In this document: piece after piece, positions 49,973 through 57,797 of the stretch
How positions within the stretch are numbered: position 1 is the first letter of the stretch
Layout of the letters: each line of letters opens with the position of its first letter
Assembly: GCF_002086115.1 (NCBI RefSeq)
Contig: NZ_MVHJ01000030.1
Span: 1 to 64,000 of the forward strand
DNA length: 64,000 nt
DNA from: Mycolicibacterium bacteremicum
GTDB lineage: Bacteria > Actinomycetota > Actinomycetes > Mycobacteriales > Mycobacteriaceae
Direction of reading: 5' to 3'
Notes under the pieces: model-generated
What the model was told of the DNA's origin: nothing
Seen by the model: only the letters and a program-made list of their open reading frames with translations
Databases searched by the model: none
Made by a program: the position numbers and the translations under genes

Positions 49973-51319
49973 CTAGCCCGCGATACGCACCAGCTTCTTG
50001 TTGACGAACTCGTCGATACCGAAACGCCCCAGCTCACGGCCGAAGCCGGAGCGCTTCACGCCGCCGAACGGCAACTCTGCGCCCTCGGCGCCGACCGCGT
50101 TGACGAACACCATGCCCGCCTCGATCCGATCGGCGACCCGCTTGGCCTGCTCGGGATCGGTGGTGAACACATAGGAGCCCAACCCGAACGGGGTGTCGTT
50201 GGCCAACTCGACTGCGGCATCCTCGTCGGCCACCTTGTACACCGTGGCCACCGGCCCGAACAGTTCCTCCTTGGCCGACGGCGAGTCCGGCGAGACGCCG
50301 GTCAGCACCCCGGGCGGGAAGAACGCGCCGTTACGCTCACCGTCGGTGGTCAGCGTGGCGCCATCGGCAACAACCCGCTTGACCTGCTCGTCGAGCCGCT
50401 CCGCCGCGGCCACCGAGGACAGCGGGGCCAGTCCATCGGCCTTGGCCAACACCTTCGCGGTGAACTTGTCGACGAATTCGTCGTAAAGGTCCTCCACCAC
50501 GATGATCCGTTTGGCCGCGTTGCAGGCCTGCCCGGTGTTCTCGAAGCGGCCGTCCACCGCCGCCTCGACCGTGGCGTCCAGATCCGCTGCCGACAGCACG
50601 ATGAACGGGTCCGAGCCACCGAGTTCGAGCACCACCTTCTTCAGATTGCGCCCGGCGATCTCGGCGACCGCCGCCCCGGCACGCTCGGAGCCGGTCAGCG
50701 ACACACCCTGCACACGGGGATCGGCGATGGCCTCGGCGATCTGCTCGTTGGTGGCGTAGACGTTGACGTAGGCCCCCTCGGGATAGCCGGCGTCGAGGAA
50801 GATCTGCTGCAGCGCGGCCGCGGACTCCGGGCACTGTGGGGCGTGCTTGAGCACAATGGTGTTGCCCAGCACCAGGTTCGGACCGGCGAACCGCGCCACC
50901 TGGTAGTAGGGATAGTTCCACGGCATGATGCCGATGAGCACACCCACCGCGCTGCGCCGGATCTCCGCGCTGCCCTCGCCCTCGAGCAGGTCGATCTTCT
51001 CGTCGGCCAGGAACTTCTCGGCGTTGTCGGCGTAGAACTCGTAGATCGCCGCGCTGAACTCGACCTCACCGATCGACTGGTCCAGCGGCTTGCCCATCTC
51101 CCGCTGGATGATCTTGGCCAGTTCCTCCTTGCGCTCGGTGTGCAGCGCGGCCACCTTGCGGATCAGATCGGCCCGCTGGGCCACCGTCGTGGACTTCGAC
51201 CACTCACCGAAGGCCCTGGCCGCCGCGGCCAGCGCATCCTCGATCTGCGCATCCGTGGCGGTCGGGTACTCACGCACCACCTCACCGGTCGCCGGATCAA
51301 CCACTGCGTACAGGCTCAT
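49973..51319 (-). CDS. NAD(P)-dependent aldehyde dehydrogenase, succinate-semialdehyde type
   Basis: Aldehyde dehydrogenase of 448 residues, closest in feel to GabD1-type succinate-semialdehyde dehydrogenases. Key motifs are IMPWNYPYYQVAR, the catalytic Glu in LELGGSDPF and catalytic Cys in NTGQACNAAKR. AAAGG lies 9 nt before ATG 51319, and the TetR gene ends 49 bp upstream on the same strand, so both are probably one transcript under operator 52016-52032. In the proposed pathway it oxidises the aldehyde made by the amine oxidase. Confidence 0.88.
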   Translation of the reverse strand: MSLYAVVDPATGEVVREYPTATDAQIEDALAAAARAFGEWSKSTTVAQRADLIRKVAALHTERKEELAKIIQREMGKPLDQSIGEVEFSAAIYEFYADNAEKFLADEKIDLLEGEGSAEIRRSAVGVLIGIMPWNYPYYQVARFAGPNLVLGNTIVLKHAPQCPESAAALQQIFLDAGYPEGAYVNVYATNEQIAEAIADPRVQGVSLTGSERAGAAVAEIAGRNLKKVVLELGGSDPFIVLSAADLDATVEAAVDGRFENTGQACNAAKRIIVVEDLYDEFVDKFTAKVLAKADGLAPLSSVAAAERLDEQVKRVVADGATLTTDGERNGAFFPPGVLTGVSPDSPSAKEELFGPVATVYKVADEDAAVELANDTPFGLGSYVFTTDPEQAKRVADRIEAGMVFVNAVGAEGAELPFGGVKRSGFGRELGRFGIDEFVNKKLVRIAG

Positions 51320-51368
51320 GTGTCAGACCTTTCTTCGATGTTGTTCGATCACAGCATGTCTGGGCAGT

Positions 51369-51965
51369 TCAATGTTGCGCAATGACGATCGCGATGAAGT
51401 CGTGGCAGGTCTTTCGCATGGCCTCCAGGGACATGCTCGGCGAATCGAGCACCACCTGCACCGCCAGTCCGTCGAGCATGCCGATCAACATGTTCGCCTG
51501 CGCCGTCGGATCCCCCGGCCGGGCCAGCCCTTCACGCTGGGCCGCCTCGATCACGCCCGCCACGACATCGCGCCACTGGCCGTAGAGCCGGTCGTTGATC
51601 TCCTGCAGCACCGGGTCGCGGCTGCCCTCGGCCCACAGCGCCAGCCACACCTTCCAGGCGCGCACCGAGGATTCGTCATTGGGCAGGTAGGACTCCACCA
51701 GGTCGTGCAGGATCGCCAGGCTGTCTTTCCCCGACGCCAGCAGTTCCTGGCGCCGGGCCAGCGAGTCGGCCAGGTTGAACTCGAAAGCCGCCGCGATGAC
51801 TTCGCGCTTGGTCTCGAAGTAGTAGTGCACGGTGCCCGAACTGACACCGGCCTCGCGCGCCACGTCGGACAGCCGCAGAGCCGGGATGCCCGCCGAGGCG
51901 ATCACCGCGCACGCGGCGGCCAGGATCTGCGGCCGGCGCTCGGCTTCCACACTGGGGCGCGGCAT
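51369..51965 (-). CDS. TetR family regulator of the amine/acyl-CoA cluster
   Basis: TetR repressor of 198 residues: helix-turn-helix IPALRLSDVAREAGVSSGTVHYYFETKREVI (two blocks, about 25-60), then a ligand domain resembling BetI-like regulators (VRAWKVWLALWAEGSRDPVLQEINDRLY). GGAGG lies 6 nt before ATG 51965. A 17-bp operator-like sequence is found 50 bp upstream and twice more in the oxidase/permease promoter region, which makes this the probable regulator of the whole module. A BetI-like effector, such as an amine or aldehyde, is plausible. Confidence 0.85.
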   Translation of the reverse strand: MPRPSVEAERRPQILAAACAVIASAGIPALRLSDVAREAGVSSGTVHYYFETKREVIAAAFEFNLADSLARRQELLASGKDSLAILHDLVESYLPNDESSVRAWKVWLALWAEGSRDPVLQEINDRLYGQWRDVVAGVIEAAQREGLARPGDPTAQANMLIGMLDGLAVQVVLDSPSMSLEAMRKTCHDFIAIVIAQH

Positions 51966-52015
51966 CGGTCCTCCGGTCGGCAGATCTGCTTTGTGACGAT
52001 CCTACAAGTGGCGAT

Positions 52016-52032
52016 AACTGGCCGTCCGGTCA
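52016..52032. promoter_or_regulatory. Operator-like site C, upstream of the TetR gene
   Basis: AACTGGCCGTCCGGTCA, one of three 17-bp sequences sharing AACTGGCYSNCCRRTCA. On the minus strand it contains TTGACC, so it may cover the -35 of the TetR gene. Confidence 0.6.
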
Positions 52033-52042
52033 ATCTCCCGGG

Positions 52043-53209
52043 TCAGTCCAGATTGCGGGAGATGACCAGCCGCATGATGTCGGAGGTGCCCTCTTCGATC
52101 TCCTCCAACTTCACATCGCGCATCCACTGCTCGACCGGGAACTCCCGCGAGTAGCCCCAGCCGCCGAGGGTCTGCACCGCCGCGTGGGTGACGAACATCG
52201 CGGTCTCCGAGGCGGTCAGCTTGGCCATCGCGGCGATCCCGCGGGCCGGCGCGCCGCTGTCGATCACGCGGGCGGCGTGCAGTGTCAGCAGCCGCGCCGA
52301 CTCGATGCGGGTGGCCATGTCCGCCAGCCGGAAGGACACCGCCTGATGCTCGATGATGGGCACGCCGAACTGCTTTCGGGTCTTGGCGTAGTCCAGGGCG
52401 TACTCGTAGGCGGCCCGGGCCGCACCGACGGCCGCGGCCCCGAGGACCACCCGGGAGATGTCGAAGGTGCCCATCAGGCCGTAGAACCCCTGGCCTTCCT
52501 CGCCGAGGCGGTCCTCATCGGGCACGAACACCTCGTCGAGGAAGATCTCCCGGCACACGATGGCGCGTTGCCCCATCTTCTTCATGGGTTCACCGAAGGA
52601 CAGGCCCTCGGCGTCCTTGGTCACCAGGAACGCGGTGATACCGGCGGACCGCTGGGTGGGATCCGTCTTGGCGAAGATGACGTACTGGTCGGCTGCGCCG
52701 GCATTGGAGATCCAGGCCTTCTGGCCGGTGATCCGGTATCCGCCCTCGACCCGGCGGGCGACCGTGGCGATGGACGCGGCGTCGGAACCGGATTCCGGCT
52801 CGGTGGTCGCCAGCGCTGTCATGACGGCCGTGGGCCCGGTCAGTGGGGTCAGCCACCGCTTCTTCTGTTCCTCGGTACCCAGCACCATGATGGGATCGGA
52901 GAAGAAGCCGTTGGAACACACCAGGTTTCCGATGCCCGGATCGCCGAAGCACAGCTCCTCCTGCACCAGGCACTGGGTGAAGACGTCGGTGAATCCGCCG
53001 CCGCCATACTCCTCCGGGATCATGAAGTCGGTGATGCCGACGGCCGCTGCCTTGGCGAAGATGTCGACCGGCGTGACGGTGTCGGCCTCGTCGACCTCAC
53101 GGCCACGGGGGCGGATCTCCTTGGCGGCGAAATCGCGGCAGAGGTCGATGATCTGACGCTGCTCGTCGGTGAGCGGCCAGGCGGGGATATTGGTGGTCGC
53201 GGCGACCAT
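52043..53209 (-). CDS. Acyl-CoA dehydrogenase
   Basis: FAD enzyme of 388 residues that oxidises acyl-CoA to enoyl-CoA. Family blocks: ALATTEPESGSDAASI and ITGQKAWISNAGAADQYVIFAKT (flavin contact), AYEYALDYAKTRKQFGVPIIEHQAV and the C-terminal VQTLGGWGYSREFPVEQWMRD then EIEEGTSDIMRL with the catalytic Glu. AAGGAG lies 5 nt before ATG 53209. It follows the SDR gene by 14 bp and is last in the amine oxidase-ligase-SDR-dehydrogenase operon. Confidence 0.92.
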   Translation of the reverse strand: MVAATTNIPAWPLTDEQRQIIDLCRDFAAKEIRPRGREVDEADTVTPVDIFAKAAAVGITDFMIPEEYGGGGFTDVFTQCLVQEELCFGDPGIGNLVCSNGFFSDPIMVLGTEEQKKRWLTPLTGPTAVMTALATTEPESGSDAASIATVARRVEGGYRITGQKAWISNAGAADQYVIFAKTDPTQRSAGITAFLVTKDAEGLSFGEPMKKMGQRAIVCREIFLDEVFVPDEDRLGEEGQGFYGLMGTFDISRVVLGAAAVGAARAAYEYALDYAKTRKQFGVPIIEHQAVSFRLADMATRIESARLLTLHAARVIDSGAPARGIAAMAKLTASETAMFVTHAAVQTLGGWGYSREFPVEQWMRDVKLEEIEEGTSDIMRLVISRNLD

Positions 53210-53223
53210 GGTGTCTCCTTCGG

Positions 53224-54033
53224 TTACTTCGATGAGTCGGTGTAGATGGACTTGCCGAGCCACTGCCCGCCATCGGCGACGAGCACCTCGCCGGTGATGT
53301 AGCCGGCCCGGTCACTGAGCAGAAACGCTGCGGATTCGGCGATTTCGGCCGGTTCGGCGAAACGGCCGGCCGGCACACTGGCCAGGACGTCGCGGCGGGC
53401 GCGGTCGGTACCCCACAGCGCGGCGCCGGCACCGGCGGTCTCGGTCGGACCGGGCGCCAGGCAGTTGACCCGGACCCCCCGGGCACCCCATTCCACGGCG
53501 AGGGTGCGTGTCATCGCCACCACGCCGCCCTTGGCCGCGGCGCTGTGCACCGTGCCGGGATGGCCGTGCCAGGCGTAGCTGGCGATGATGTTGAGCACCG
53601 TGCCTGCGCCGGCGGCGAGCATGTGCCGTGCGGCGGCGTGGGTGCAGTAGTAGGTGCCGTTGAGCACGATGTCGGTGACGGCCTTCCAGCCACCCGGTGA
53701 CAGATTTTCTGCCGGTACGACGAAATTGCCTGCGGCGTTGTTGATCAACGCGTCGAGGCGCCCCTGCCGCTCGACGATCCCGTCCACCGCGGCCGCGACG
53801 GCATCATGGTCGCGGACATCGCAGGCCACCGCCTCGGCGCGGCCGCCGGTGGCCTCGATCAGGCCGACGGTCTCGTCGAGTGCGTCGCGTCGCCGGCCGA
53901 GCACCACCGCGACACCGCCCGCCGCGGCCCAGCGCGCGGCGATGGCGCGTCCGATGCCCGAACCTCCGCCCGTCACCAACGCCACCCGGCCGTCGAATTC
54001 GGTCGAGGTGTCCAGAATGGCCGGTGTCGTCAT
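53224..54033 (-). CDS. SDR oxidoreductase, 2,4-dienoyl-CoA reductase type
   Basis: Short-chain dehydrogenase of 269 residues. The cofactor motif is VTGGGSGIGRAIA, followed by NNAAGNF. At the usual YxxxK site the sequence reads GTVHSAAAKGGVVAMT: Lys is kept but Ser replaces the Tyr, the pattern of 2,4-dienoyl-CoA reductases. This fits the neighbouring acyl-CoA dehydrogenase and acyl-CoA synthetase genes. ATG 54033 overlaps the ligase stop by 4 bp (ATGA) and has GAAGGAG upstream. An enoyl-CoA reductase role is the alternative. Confidence 0.82.
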   Translation of the reverse strand: MTTPAILDTSTEFDGRVALVTGGGSGIGRAIAARWAAAGGVAVVLGRRRDALDETVGLIEATGGRAEAVACDVRDHDAVAAAVDGIVERQGRLDALINNAAGNFVVPAENLSPGGWKAVTDIVLNGTYYCTHAAARHMLAAGAGTVLNIIASYAWHGHPGTVHSAAAKGGVVAMTRTLAVEWGARGVRVNCLAPGPTETAGAGAALWGTDRARRDVLASVPAGRFAEPAEIAESAAFLLSDRAGYITGEVLVADGGQWLGKSIYTDSSK

Positions 54034-56096
54034 GGCAGAGCTCCTTCGGAATCGGTTGTGGTTTCGCGGGTTATCACCAGCGCGTCGACGGCGAGTGCGC
54101 CGTCGGCGGCGGCCCGGACCGGGTTGAGTTCGATCTCGGCGATGTCCGGGCGGGTCGCGATCAGTGCGGAGACCCCGACGATCGTGGCGACCAAAGCCTC
54201 GACATCCACGGCGGCGCGACCCCGCCAGCCGTGCAACAGCGGCGCCATCCGCAGGCTGTGCAGCATCGCATCCGCCGTGTCTGCCGACACCGGTGCGCAT
54301 TCCATCCGGACGTCGCGCAGCACCTCGGTCTCGGTGCCACCGGCGCCGACGACCACCACCGCGCCCAGCTGGGGGTCCCGGCGGGCGGCGATCAGCACCT
54401 CGATGGTGTCGGGTCGGCGGTCCTGTTCCTCCAGGACGTACTCCCCCGGCCCGAGGCGCGCCCGCATGTCGGCGAAGGCGGCGGTGATGTCGGCCGGTTC
54501 ACATAGGTTGACGTGGACACCGCCGACCTCGCTCTTGTGTTCCAGCCAACCGGCTTTGAGCACCAACGGCGCGGTCAGGTCGGCTACCCCGGTGGCCAGA
54601 TCCGCCTCGTCGTGCACCACCACCGCGCGCGGGAATGACACCCCCGCTCGGGCCAGCAGGGCCCGAGCCGACCAGTACCCCGGGGAAACCGCGGACGGGT
54701 CTGCCGCCGGTGCCGGCACCGGCGCCTGCGGGGTGGGGGTGGCTGCGGCGAGTGCGGCGACCACCCGGGTGACGGCTTCGATGCGGTCGTAGGTAGGCAC
54801 ACCGCTGTCCCACAATGCCTGCGCGGTAGCGGAATCCGGGGCCATGGTGTGCACCAGGACCGGCACGCCCACGGCGCGGGCGACGCCTCCGATGCGACGG
54901 GCGACGGCGATCTCGGCGGCACCGAGATCGGGCACGTCCTGCCCGTAGCAGCCGAAGTACCCGGTCATCACCACGGCGTCGACATCACCCGCGGCGGCGA
55001 CCTGTTCCACGATGCCTGCATAGTTGTCGAGGTCCTGTTCCCCGGCGCCGGCGAGGTCGACGGGGTTGTTGTAGGCGGCACCGGCGGGCAGGCGCATGCA
55101 GAGTTCTGCCGACAGCTGTGCCGAGAACTGCGGCACGGTCAGACCGGCGGCGGCCGCCACATCGGCGGCGATACCGCTCTGTCCGCCGCTGTCACCGACG
55201 ATGGCGATCCGACGACCCTGCACCGCCGGGACGGCGAGAAAGCACCGTGCCACCTCCACGAGTTCGGCCGGGGTGCCGACCCGGACCACGCCGGCGGCGC
55301 GGCAGGCCGCATCCACCACGTCCAGTGACGAGGTCAGCGACCCGGTGTGCGTGCGCGCCAGCCGGGCGCTGGCGCTGCTCGCACCGACGGTCAGCAGCAT
55401 GGTCGGTTTGCCCACGGCGCGCAGCGCCGCCAGTGTGTCGAACAACGTCTCGCCGTCGGTGAAGCTCTCCAGGTAGAGCGCGATCACCCGGGTGTCGTCG
55501 TGCTCGGCGAGGTCGGCGAGCACTTCGGTTGCGGTGACGTCGGATTGGTTGCCGATCGAGATGAAGCGCGACACCCCGAGTCCGTACCGGCTACCGATCG
55601 CGATGAGTTCCGATCCGAGCTGTCCGCTCTGCGAGACGATGGCCAGCGGGCCCGGTGTGGGGATTCCCCACATCAGCCGGAGGTCGTTGGTGGCGTCGTA
55701 GATACCCAGGCTGTTGGTCCCGATCAGCCGGGCCCCAGCCGCGGTGATGCGGGCGGCCAGCGCGGCGTCGTCGGCCATCCCGGAGGTGATGCCGAGGAAG
55801 CCCCGGGTGCCGCGGGCCAGCGCCGCGTCGACCACACCGTCGACGTGGGCCGCCGGCACGCACAACGCCACCAGTTCCGGGGTGTCGGGGAGATCGGCGA
55901 TGCTCGGCACGCACGCATGCCCGAGCACGGTGGCCGCCCGGCCGTTGACCAGATGCACCGCGCGTCGGTGGCTCCCGGTCAATGCGCCGGAGGCCAGCCA
56001 ATAACCCCATTTCGCCGAGTCCTCGGATGCTCCTACCACGGCAACGGAGGACGGATCGCTGAAGACTCGCAGATCCGTTGTGGGCGACTCGATCAC
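54030..56096 (-). CDS. ADP-forming acyl-CoA synthetase (CoA-binding and ATP-grasp domains fused)
   Basis: Protein of 688 residues: CoA-binding domain (about 8-100, VFSDPSSVAVVGASEDSAKWGYWL), succinyl-CoA ligase-like flavodoxin domains (about 130-440, AIVSQSGQLGSE, with the probable phospho-His region THTGSL) and a C-terminal ATP-grasp domain (about 480-680, APLVLKAGWLEHKSEVGGVHVNL). This is the acetate-CoA ligase (ADP-forming) architecture; it activates a carboxylic acid with ATP and CoA. Start GTG 56096 overlaps the amine oxidase stop (GTGA). In the module it would activate the acid from the aldehyde dehydrogenase. Confidence 0.88.
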   Translation of the reverse strand: MIESPTTDLRVFSDPSSVAVVGASEDSAKWGYWLASGALTGSHRRAVHLVNGRAATVLGHACVPSIADLPDTPELVALCVPAAHVDGVVDAALARGTRGFLGITSGMADDAALAARITAAGARLIGTNSLGIYDATNDLRLMWGIPTPGPLAIVSQSGQLGSELIAIGSRYGLGVSRFISIGNQSDVTATEVLADLAEHDDTRVIALYLESFTDGETLFDTLAALRAVGKPTMLLTVGASSASARLARTHTGSLTSSLDVVDAACRAAGVVRVGTPAELVEVARCFLAVPAVQGRRIAIVGDSGGQSGIAADVAAAAGLTVPQFSAQLSAELCMRLPAGAAYNNPVDLAGAGEQDLDNYAGIVEQVAAAGDVDAVVMTGYFGCYGQDVPDLGAAEIAVARRIGGVARAVGVPVLVHTMAPDSATAQALWDSGVPTYDRIEAVTRVVAALAAATPTPQAPVPAPAADPSAVSPGYWSARALLARAGVSFPRAVVVHDEADLATGVADLTAPLVLKAGWLEHKSEVGGVHVNLCEPADITAAFADMRARLGPGEYVLEEQDRRPDTIEVLIAARRDPQLGAVVVVGAGGTETEVLRDVRMECAPVSADTADAMLHSLRMAPLLHGWRGRAAVDVEALVATIVGVSALIATRPDIAEIELNPVRAAADGALAVDALVITRETTTDSEGALP

Positions 56097-57502
56097 GACG
56101 CCAACTCGGCGATCACCTCGGCGGCGGCCCGGTGCCCGGAGGCGATGGCACCGTCGATGTAGCCGTTCCAGATCTCGGCGGTCTCGGTACCGGCCCAGTG
56201 GATCGGGCCGCAGGCCGTGCGCCAGCCCGTCGCGCCGTGCTCGGCCCAGACTCCGGGGGCCGGGTTGGCCGCGTAACCGCCACGTGCCCAAGCGTCCTGC
56301 GGCCAGTCCTTCTCGATGTAGTGCGTGGGTGCACCGGCGGCGTCGCCGAACAACGCCACCAGCGTCGTCAGCACGTCGGCGCGACGTTCGTCCGGTGGTA
56401 GTCGAGACCAGCGCTGCTGACGGTCGGCGTACACGAAGGACACCAGCACGCCGACCCGCCCGTCCTCGGGCGAGTTGTCGAACACGACACCGACAGAGTG
56501 GTTTCCGTAGACGGTGGCCTCACCGGAGTGGCCGTTCTCGCGTCAGAACGGACGATCGTAGACGGTGTGGATCTTGGCGACGTCACCCATCGGGTTCCGC
56601 TCCATCCACCGGTTGCGTGCTTGCGGCAGCGGCGGGGTGAACCCGATCCGTACGGCGGCACCGGGCGAGGCCGCGACGATCACACGCTGTGCCCGAAGCT
56701 GACCGCGGACGCTGTCGATGAGCACCGCACCGTCGTCGAGGGTGTGGATGTGTCGGACCGCGGCGGCGAACTGGACGGCATCGCCGAGATGGTCGGCGAT
56801 GGCGAGGGCGACCGACTGCGCGCCGGCGCTGAACCGGCGCTCCTGGGCGCATCCCTCGGTCTCCATCAGCTGGTCGAATCCACCGGCGGCCGCGATGTAG
56901 AAGAGGAAGTGGAACAGCGAGATATCGCGCGGTTCGACGGTCCACACGCCCTGGACGGCCAGCGCGAGCCGGGTGCGGGCGTCGGCATCGGGTACAGCCT
57001 GGTCCAGGTAGGACTGCACGGTCAGGCTGTCCCACTCCCAGATCATCGGTGTCGCAGTCGGATCGGCCAGGTCGATGCCCGCCGCCATCGCATCGATGGC
57101 GTCGGTCGCGGCGACGTATGCGGCGACACCCGGACCGTCCTCGGGTCCGGCACCGCGGAACGGCCGGCATACGCCGTCGGTCCACAGTTCGAGATGATCA
57201 CCGCTGTTGTAGGTGGGAAATGTCGGACAGCCGAACCGCTCGGCCGCGGCCAGCAACCGGGTCTGCGTCGGCCCGACCCACTGCCCGCCGTGGTCGATGA
57301 CCAGACCGGAGCCGTCCTCGGTCCGCTCGGACAGCGTCCGCCCGCCGACCCGGTCGGAGCCCTCGAGCACCAGGACGTCGATGTCCGCGTCGCGCAGGTC
57401 CAGAGCTGCGGTCAGTCCCGCGTACCCGGCCCCGACGACCACCACGGCGGCCGTCGTGGGCAACGGTCCGGACTTCGGGACAGCAGGGCGTGTCGGCATC
57501 AT
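56093..57502 (-). pseudogene. Flavin amine oxidase interrupted by an in-frame TGA
   Basis: Monoamine-oxidase-family flavoenzyme, 469 codons plus the stop if read through. N-terminal FAD motif VVVVGAGYAGLTAALDLRDADIDVLVLE and GGRTLSE; C-terminal FAD-contact IHWAGTETAEIWNGYIDGAI. At codon 320 (56543-56545) a TGA interrupts the highly conserved stretch VYDRPF-stop-RENGHSGEA, where relatives have Trp, so a single TGG to TGA change. The frame is otherwise open and undamaged on both sides. Recent nonsense mutation, sequencing error or UGA readthrough are the options. The substrate would be an amine oxidised to an aldehyde with H2O2 and ammonia. Likely leaderless from TACAGT at 57511-57516. Confidence 0.85.
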
Positions 57503-57510
57503 GGTGACCG

Positions 57511-57540
57511 ACTGTAATTATTAACTGGCTCACCAGTCAA
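57511..57540 (-). promoter_or_regulatory. Promoter of the amine oxidase operon
   Basis: On the minus strand TTGACT (57540-57535), an 18-nt spacer and TACAGT (57516-57511) form a good sigma-A promoter; the ATG at 57502 begins 8 nt after the -10. Operator site A overlaps the -35. Confidence 0.6.
57523..57539. promoter_or_regulatory. Operator-like site A
   Basis: AACTGGCTCACCAGTCA, containing the palindrome ACTGGCTCACCAGT (ACTGG-N4-CCAGT). It overlaps the -35 of the amine oxidase promoter. Shares AACTGGCYSNCCRRTCA with sites B and C. Confidence 0.65.
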
Positions 57541-57566
57541 GTATTTTCGTGACTCAGAACGGGCGG

Positions 57567-57572
57567 TTGACA
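57567..57572 (+). promoter_or_regulatory. -35 element of the permease promoter
   Basis: Perfect TTGACA. Seventeen bp downstream CACACT (57590-57595) would be a weak -10, which puts the transcript start at about 57602, directly at operator site B. Confidence 0.4.
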
Positions 57573-57602
57573 AGAAGTGGCGCCCGCCACACACTCTTTC
57601 TA

Positions 57603-57619
57603 AACTGGCCCGCCAATCA
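57603..57619. promoter_or_regulatory. Operator-like site B
   Basis: AACTGGCCCGCCAATCA, 80 bp from site A in the same orientation, just downstream of the predicted permease transcript start and 14 bp before the small membrane protein start. Confidence 0.6.
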
Positions 57620-57632
57620 GAAATGAGTCGCA

Positions 57633-57797
57633 GTGCACACCACCCCGTTGGATCAGCAGCTCCAGGAGCGGCTGACCGTCATCGACACGGCCGTCGAATC
57701 CGACACCACGGTCGCCGATCTGCCGCTGCGCGACTTCCTGCTGGCGGTCGCCGTGCTGGCCGTCGCCATTGTCGCCCTCACCTGGTGGGCGTACTGA
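57633..57797 (+). CDS. 54-residue single-pass membrane protein upstream of the permease
   Basis: A short frame from GTG 57633 encodes 54 residues: a polar N-terminal half (MHTTPLDQQLQERLTVIDTA…) and one hydrophobic helix LLAVAVLAVAIVALTWW at the C-terminus. Its TGA overlaps the permease ATG by one base (TGATG), a coupling that argues it is real although the start lacks a strong ribosome binding site. It could be an accessory subunit of the transporter. The permease frame is also open across this stretch, but that reading looks non-genic. Confidence 0.6.
   Translation: MHTTPLDQQLQERLTVIDTAVESDTTVADLPLRDFLLAVAVLAVAIVALTWWAY

Noticed and set aside
56543..56545. Selenocysteine codon in the amine oxidase
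   Set aside because: The family has Trp at this place and nothing suggests a selenium-dependent oxidase; I saw no obvious SECIS-like hairpin after the TGA. A nonsense change or error is simpler.
57623..57796. N-terminal extension of the NCS1 permease to ATG 57623
   Set aside because: The extension reads as basic, non-genic sequence and coincides with operator region and small frame; ATG 57797 with the TGATG overlap is better supported.
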